Source: an uncultured Collinsella sp. (GTDB lineage Bacteria > Actinomycetota > Coriobacteriia > Coriobacteriales > Coriobacteriaceae). From it: a DNA stretch of 64,000 nt. The stretch lies in NCBI GenBank assembly GCA_958353395.1, contig CATWSG010000010.1, positions 1 through 64,000 of the forward strand, given 5' to 3'. The notes below the pieces were generated by a model. It made no database searches and was not told the DNA's origin. It saw only the letters and a program-made list of their open reading frames with translations. Below are positions 59,571 to 64,000 of this stretch, piece by piece. The position numbers were made by a program, and so were the translations under genes. Every line of letters starts with the position of its first letter. The first letter of the stretch is position 1.

Positions 59571-60338
59571 ATGGAATTGTTTGAGCCAATTCTTCATTTC
59601 TTTGCACAACGATGGGTCCACAACATCATCTGGGCAGGTATCTTGGCCATCGGCACCGCCGTTGCCGCCAAGGTCGCGTCCAAGACCCTGCACCACCTGC
59701 TTAGCCGCGACGATAACCCACTCCCTTCATCGAGCATCTTCATCAACATCGCGCGCGCCATCATCTGGATGATTGGCGGCAGCTTTATCCTCGACAACTG
59801 CTTTGGCATTAACGCAAACGCCCTCGTCGCCGCTCTTGGCGTCGGCGGCATCGCCATCTCGCTCGGCTTTCAGGACACGCTGTCAAACCTTATCGGTGGC
59901 ATGCAGGTGACCTTTATGGGCATCATCAAGCCCGGCGACAATATCGAGGTCGGCGGCGTGTCGGGCGTGGTCCAAGACATCACCTGGCGTCATACGACCA
60001 TCGAGGACGCCTGCGGGCAAACCATCATCGTCCCCAACTCAAATATCTCCAAGAACACGCTCGTGCATTTGATGCCCTTTGGGCGCGTGGCCGTCCCCGT
60101 CGCGGTCAAGGACACGTCCAAGTGGGCTTCTCTGGACGCGCTGGCAGATGAACTCACCGACGCCACCAAGGCCGCCGTGCTTCCCATCTCGAGCTTTGAC
60201 AAGGAGCCCTACGTGCTCTTTAGCGAAATCGGCGACTTTGGCATTAAGGGCAAGATCATCTTTATCGTCAGCGACGACAGCACCACCTTTACGGCAGCCG
60301 ACGCCTGCATCCGCGCCATCGCCCCCATCATCGCCTAA
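59571..60338 (+). CDS. MscS family mechanosensitive ion channel
   Basis: Encodes 255 aa, a short MscS protein: about three transmembrane helices, the pore helix region (VAALGVGGIAISLGFQDTLS with NLIGGMQVTF) and the beta domain (GDNIEVGGVSGVVQDITWRH). Opens on membrane tension to relieve osmotic stress. ATG at 59571 has AGGAGG 9 nt before it. Its stop codon starts a GGGACAG hairpin. Confidence 0.93.
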   Translation: MELFEPILHFFAQRWVHNIIWAGILAIGTAVAAKVASKTLHHLLSRDDNPLPSSSIFINIARAIIWMIGGSFILDNCFGINANALVAALGVGGIAISLGFQDTLSNLIGGMQVTFMGIIKPGDNIEVGGVSGVVQDITWRHTTIEDACGQTIIVPNSNISKNTLVHLMPFGRVAVPVAVKDTSKWASLDALADELTDATKAAVLPISSFDKEPYVLFSEIGDFGIKGKIIFIVSDDSTTFTAADACIRAIAPIIA

Positions 60339-60376
60339 AACCACCACAAAGGGGACAGGCACCTTTGTGGTGGTTT
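60338..60376 (+). repeat. GGGACAG-core hairpin at the mscS stop
   Basis: AACCACCACAAA and TTTGTGGTGGTT arms enclose GGGGACAGGCACC; starts within the TAA stop and ends in TTT; likely terminator. Confidence 0.85.
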
Positions 60377-60432
60377 CACATCGTGGTACCATGGTTCATA
60401 TCGTTGTTTAAACGACTAAGGGAGTAGACACC

Positions 60433-62349
60433 ATGGAAGAGGCCTATCGTCAAGCACGCAAGCGCGGCGAGCAGGGACGTCGTCGCGCCATCAGCCAAAG
60501 CGAGCACCCGTACCTTACGGACCTCGACGGCCTCGTTGCCCAGCTCCCCTTAGGTCAGCGAGAGAGCGTCGGCCTGAGGGACATTCCGCTCGAAATGGTT
60601 GTCGGCACGGTCACCAAAGGCCGTCAGTCTGCCTTTTCGTGTAACTTTATGCCCCTGCTGCCGTTTAACACCGAGTTCGCCCGCAAGTGGTCCAACCTCT
60701 ACGACATCCAGGTGACCGAGGGCTATCGCGACCCCATCATCGTCACCGAGTTCATGCATCGGTTCTATGTCCAGGAAGGCAACAAGCGCGTCAGCGTCCT
60801 CAAATTCCTGGACGCCCCGACGGTTTCGGCCAAGGTCAGCCGCCTCTACCCCGGCAAATGGGATTCCGTCGAAAGCCGCCTGTACGGCGAATTCTGCTCG
60901 TTTTGGCGCGTCTGCCCCCTATACGAGATCGAGTTCTCGCGTGAGGGAAGCTACGAGACGCTCGCCAAGATGCTCGGTCAGAACCTTATCGAAAAATGGC
61001 CGCAGAAAAAAGTCGACTACCTGCGCCACACCTTCCTACTCTTTAAGCGTGCCTACCTTCGCGCGGGCGGCGACCACCTGGACATTACGCCCGCCGACGC
61101 CATGCTCGTCTACCTCAATGTGTACAACCAAGACCGTCTGCTGGACACGCCGACGGACATCGTCGTAAACCGCCTGTGCAAGATTTGGCGCGAGCTGGTC
61201 ATCGCCGGCAAAAATGACGAGGACAAGGTCGATCTTGTCGAGGCACCGAGCGTCGATGAGGAGGAGTCACCCTCCAAGTCCACCTCCGGCGTGTTCAACT
61301 TCTTTATGGGCAAGACCGTTTATTCGGCGGCCAACCCTCTGCGCATCGCCTTTATCCATGAGTTCCCCTGTGCATCGTCGAGCTGGGACAGCTTGCACGA
61401 CCAAGGGCGTCAGTATCTCGACGAGCACTTTGGCGGCATCGTGCGCACCGAGGCATTCGAGGACTGCCACAATCCGGACGTGTTCTACGCCGCCGTGGAG
61501 ACCGCCGTCAAGCACGGGGCGAAGGCTATCTTCTCGACTTCACACCGCCTGATGGAATATACGCTCAGGGCCGCCGTCGAGTACCCCCAGGTGCGATTCC
61601 TCAACTGCTCTATCGGCCTTCCCCACCAAAGCGTGCGTTCGTACTTTGGCAAGATGTACGAGGCCAAGTTCCTCCTGGGCGCCCTTGCCGCCAGCATGGC
61701 GGACAACCATCGCATTGGCTACCACGCGTCGGTCTTCGCCTCGGGCGCACTCAGCGAGATCAACGCCTTTGCCATCGGCGCCTCGCTGCTCGACCCCCGC
61801 GCGCAGGTAATTCTCACCTGGGGCGATGTGCCCGCCGGCGGTCTTGCCGAGGCCATGTGTCGCGAAGGCGTGAGTGTTATGACCGGCGCTGACATGTCAA
61901 AGTCGCTGGAGGACCCCACGGCCTACGGACTCCACCGCCTGGTCGATGGCAAAGTTGCCGGCATCGCCATGCCGGTATGGAACTGGGGCCGATACTACGA
62001 GCTTATCGTGCGAAGCCTGCTGCATGGCACCTGGGATGAGACCAGTGACGCAAGCCAGGTTCGCGCCGTCAATTACTGGTATGGCATGAGCTCGGGCGTC
62101 ATCGACATTCGCTACGCTCCGGGCCTGCCCTATCAGACGCGCAAGCTCGTTCAGCTGCTCCGCAACGGCATCGTCGAGGGTTCCATCAACCCATTTGGCG
62201 GCGAACTCCATAGCCAAGACGGCGTGGTGCAGATCGAGGGCTTTCCCCCGCTGCCGAGCACGCAAATCGTCGAGATGGACTGGCTGGCCGACAACGTGGT
62301 AGGCGCCATTCCGCAGCCCAACGATGAGCCGAAAGTCCACGCCCTATGA
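60433..62349 (+). CDS. ParB-like/BMP-domain fusion protein (cytosolic nucleoside sensor?)
   Basis: Encodes 638 aa. There is no signal peptide or membrane segment. Residues about 40-130 resemble a ParB-type N-terminal domain (DIPLEMVVGTVTKGRQSAFS, then EGYRDPIIVTEFMHRFYVQE and GNKRVSVLKF). A helical middle follows, then a BMP/PnrA-type periplasmic-binding-protein domain (302-620: LRIAFIHEFPCASSSWDSLH, AIFSTSHRLMEYTL, AKFLLGALAASMADNHRIGY). BMP proteins usually bind nucleosides for ABC import as lipoproteins; here the fold is apparently intracellular and fused to a possible DNA- or nucleotide-acting domain. Overlaps the next gene by 4 nt. Function unknown. Confidence 0.8.
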   Translation: MEEAYRQARKRGEQGRRRAISQSEHPYLTDLDGLVAQLPLGQRESVGLRDIPLEMVVGTVTKGRQSAFSCNFMPLLPFNTEFARKWSNLYDIQVTEGYRDPIIVTEFMHRFYVQEGNKRVSVLKFLDAPTVSAKVSRLYPGKWDSVESRLYGEFCSFWRVCPLYEIEFSREGSYETLAKMLGQNLIEKWPQKKVDYLRHTFLLFKRAYLRAGGDHLDITPADAMLVYLNVYNQDRLLDTPTDIVVNRLCKIWRELVIAGKNDEDKVDLVEAPSVDEEESPSKSTSGVFNFFMGKTVYSAANPLRIAFIHEFPCASSSWDSLHDQGRQYLDEHFGGIVRTEAFEDCHNPDVFYAAVETAVKHGAKAIFSTSHRLMEYTLRAAVEYPQVRFLNCSIGLPHQSVRSYFGKMYEAKFLLGALAASMADNHRIGYHASVFASGALSEINAFAIGASLLDPRAQVILTWGDVPAGGLAEAMCREGVSVMTGADMSKSLEDPTAYGLHRLVDGKVAGIAMPVWNWGRYYELIVRSLLHGTWDETSDASQVRAVNYWYGMSSGVIDIRYAPGLPYQTRKLVQLLRNGIVEGSINPFGGELHSQDGVVQIEGFPPLPSTQIVEMDWLADNVVGAIPQPNDEPKVHAL

Positions 62350-63056
62350 AAATCCTTGCTGTAGCCGATACCGAAGAACGATGCCTTTGGGAATGCTTTC
62401 GCAAGGAACGCTTTGAGGGCGTCGACCTGATTTTGTCCGCTGGCGACCTGGACCCGGACTATCTTGAGTTTTTGGTCACCGTCATCAACAAACCGCTCAT
62501 CTACGTGCGCGGCAACCACGATGACCGTTATGCACGTCATGCACCGGGTGGCTGCATCTGTGTCGAAGACACCGTGTACGTGTATCGCGGAGTCCGCATT
62601 GCGGGGCTTGGCGGCTCCATGCGCTACCGAGATGGCGCCAACATGTACACCGAGCGCGAGATGGCCAAGCGCGTGCGCAAGCTGTCACGCAAAGTGAGGA
62701 TGGTCGGCGGCTGCGATATCCTGCTGACCCATGCGCCCGCCGCCGGCATGGGCGACCTGGATGATCTGGCACATCGAGGATTCGAATGCTTTAACACAGC
62801 GCTCGAGTCCTGGAATCCCGACTACATGGTGCACGGGCATGTGCATCAGAGCTACGGTCCCGATTTTCAGCGCGAGCGGCAACACGCGTGCGGGACGACG
62901 ATTATCAACGCCTGCGGCTATACGCAGTTTGAGCTAGACGAAGCGCGCTACCCCATCCGTGGCTGGCAGGCAGCCTGGCTCAATTCGCAAACCATGCGCC
63001 GCGAGCTCAAACGCCACGATGCCATCGAGTCCTCAACAGCCAGAACACCCTGGTAA
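62346..63056 (+). CDS. Metallophosphoesterase
   Basis: Encodes 236 aa of the calcineurin-like phosphoesterase family: MKILAVADTEE (usual D-x-H first motif is weak, DTE), SAGDLDPDYLEF, VRGNHDDRYARH, LTHAPAAGMGDLDDL and VHGHVHQSYG bind the two metals. Probably a phosphodiesterase or phosphatase on a small substrate. Its ATG overlaps the BMP fusion stop (ATGA), so the two proteins are made together and likely act together. Confidence 0.88.
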   Translation: MKILAVADTEERCLWECFRKERFEGVDLILSAGDLDPDYLEFLVTVINKPLIYVRGNHDDRYARHAPGGCICVEDTVYVYRGVRIAGLGGSMRYRDGANMYTEREMAKRVRKLSRKVRMVGGCDILLTHAPAAGMGDLDDLAHRGFECFNTALESWNPDYMVHGHVHQSYGPDFQRERQHACGTTIINACGYTQFELDEARYPIRGWQAAWLNSQTMRRELKRHDAIESSTARTPW

Positions 63057-63094
63057 CCACCTCAAAGGGGACAGGCACCTTTGTGGTGGTTTTG
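63055..63094 (+). repeat. GGGACAG-core hairpin at the phosphoesterase stop
   Basis: AACCACCTCAAA and TTTGTGGTGGTT arms (one mismatch) enclose GGGGACAGGCACC; the TAA stop is part of the element; ends in TTTTG. Confidence 0.85.
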
Positions 63095-63104
63095 ACACGA
63101 GATA

Positions 63105-63147
63105 GCAAGAAACCCGGTCCTGCGCAGGGCAGAGCCGGGTTTCTTTA
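63105..63147 (-). terminator. Terminator of rplA
   Basis: AAGAAACCCGG (63107-63117) and CCGGGTTTCTT (63135-63145), perfect 11-bp arms; in the minus direction the pair reads into TTTCTTGC. May serve both strands. Confidence 0.75.
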
Positions 63148-63181
63148 GCAATGCTTGCTTTGCTCAGGCAGTAACTGTTAG

Positions 63182-63889
63182 TTACTCAGCCAGGAAGTCG
63201 CGCTGGACAGCGGGATCGACCTTGACGCCAGGGCCCATGGTGGAAGACACGGAGATGGACTTGACGTACTTACCCTTAGCAGAAGAGGGCTTGACGCGCA
63301 GAATCTCGGTGTACAGGGCAGCGTAGTTCTCGACGAGCTGCTGCTCAGAGAAGGACTTCTTGCCCAGGGGCACGTGGCAGATGCCGTAACGGTCGGCGCG
63401 GTACTCAACGCGGCCGGCCTTGAGCTCGGAGACCATCTTGGCGACGTCCATGGTCACAGTGCCGAGCTTGGGGTTCGGCATGAGGCCACGGGGACCAAGG
63501 ATCTTACCGATGCGGCCAACCTTGGCCATCATGTTCGGCGTAGCGATAGCGGCGTCGAAGTTGATCTCGCCCTTCTGGATCTGGGCGACGAGCTCGTCGG
63601 AACCGATGATGTCGGCACCGGCAGCCTCGGCCTCGCGAGCCTTCTCGCCCTCGGCGAAGACGGCAACACGAACGGTCTTGCCGGTGCCGTGGGGCAGGGA
63701 GATGGAACCACGGATGTTCTGGTCAGCCTTACGAGTATCGATGCCCAGACGGAAGTGGGCCTCGACGGTCTCGTCGAACTTGGCGGTGTCGAGCTCCTTG
63801 ATGAGCTTGGCAGCCTGAAGGGGGGTGTAGAGCGTGGCGCGGTCGATCTTCTCGGCAGCGGCGTTATAGCTCTTACCATGCTTAGCCAT
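63182..63889 (-). CDS. rplA: 50S ribosomal protein L1
   Basis: Encodes 235 aa. [40 protein letters not shown] and [15 protein letters not shown] are diagnostic. L1 forms the E-site stalk and represses its own operon by binding the leader. The ATG at 63889 (AGGAGG, 8 nt) is preferred to the one at 63895. rplK normally precedes it; only about 105 nt remain in the window, with a hairpin ACGGGTGCTCC/GGGGCGCCCGT at about 63962-63988 and no recognisable coding end. Confidence 0.97.
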   Translation of the reverse strand: MAKHGKSYNAAAEKIDRATLYTPLQAAKLIKELDTAKFDETVEAHFRLGIDTRKADQNIRGSISLPHGTGKTVRVAVFAEGEKAREAEAAGADIIGSDELVAQIQKGEINFDAAIATPNMMAKVGRIGKILGPRGLMPNPKLGTVTMDVAKMVSELKAGRVEYRADRYGICHVPLGKKSFSEQQLVENYAALYTEILRVKPSSAKGKYVKSISVSSTMGPGVKVDPAVQRDFLAE

Positions 63890-64000
63890 GTGCATTACCT
63901 CCTGTGGTTAAACGGGCGTGAGCCCTCCCACATCGTATCGTGTGCCCTATTGCACACATATAACGGGCGCCCCGGTCGGAGCACCCGTCATTACCTAAAG

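Overview
This window looks like chromosome of a high-GC Gram-positive of the class Coriobacteriia, most likely a Collinsella or close relative. The inference rests on the GC-rich codon use, the actinobacterial flavour of the RNA polymerase and ribosomal proteins, the sugar-PTS-rich fermentative gene set, a cell-wall sorting signal of the LAxTG type, and the many short palindromic intergenic repeats. No database search was possible, so the genus is an inference.

Backbone. Four blocks of the classical bacterial ribosomal/RNA polymerase supercluster lie on the minus strand, and reading along that strand they keep the textbook order: rplA (63.2-63.9 kb), rplJ-rplL and rpoB-rpoC (30.7-41.2 kb), rpsL-rpsG-fusA-rpsJ (26.5-29.9 kb), then rplC-rplD-rplW-rplB-rpsS-rplV-rpsC-rplP-rpmC-rpsQ-rplN-rplX (6.8-12.6 kb). 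The series is interrupted by about 22 kb between rplA and rplJ, by galU between rplL and rpoB, and by about 14 kb between rpsJ and rplC. tuf is absent after fusA, and the spc operon stops at rplX followed by a terminator.

Inserted blocks. At 14.9-26.4 kb sits a complete type II fatty-acid synthesis operon (fabH-acpP-fabK-fabD-fabG-fabF-accB-fabZ-accC-accDA, ending in an orphan PTS EIIC gene) with birA divergent; it is the malonyl-CoA and acyl-chain supply plus the ligase that biotinylates AccB. At 13.0-14.9 kb are a histidine phosphatase and a CDF metal exporter. At 41.7-63.1 kb are an aminotransferase, a deoxyinosine glycosylase, a GH13 amylase, an MFS exporter, a fused FeoA-FeoB iron transporter, an alpha/beta hydrolase, a PTS EIIA, AsnRS, a WYL-like regulator, a TrpXYZ-type ABC importer, a wall-anchored 5'-nucleotidase, an MscS channel, and a ParB-like/BMP fusion coupled to a metallophosphoesterase. 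The left end (0-6.2 kb) holds ridA, a U32 protease-family protein, an RluA-type pseudouridine synthase, and a DeoR regulator with an oxidoreductase.

Non-coding structure is the most unusual part. Three giant nested hairpins share a conserved core of about 65 bp but have locus-specific complementary outer arms; each lies just upstream of the predicted promoter of a ribosomal operon (rplC, rpsL, rplJ). A second family of hairpins with a GGGACAG core and variable arms often begins at the stop codon of a gene. Further arrays of palindromes occur at 4.0-4.2, 6.5-6.7, 45.6 and 49.6-49.8 kb. Candidate operators are visible ahead of fabH/birA, the DeoR operon, crr and feoAB.
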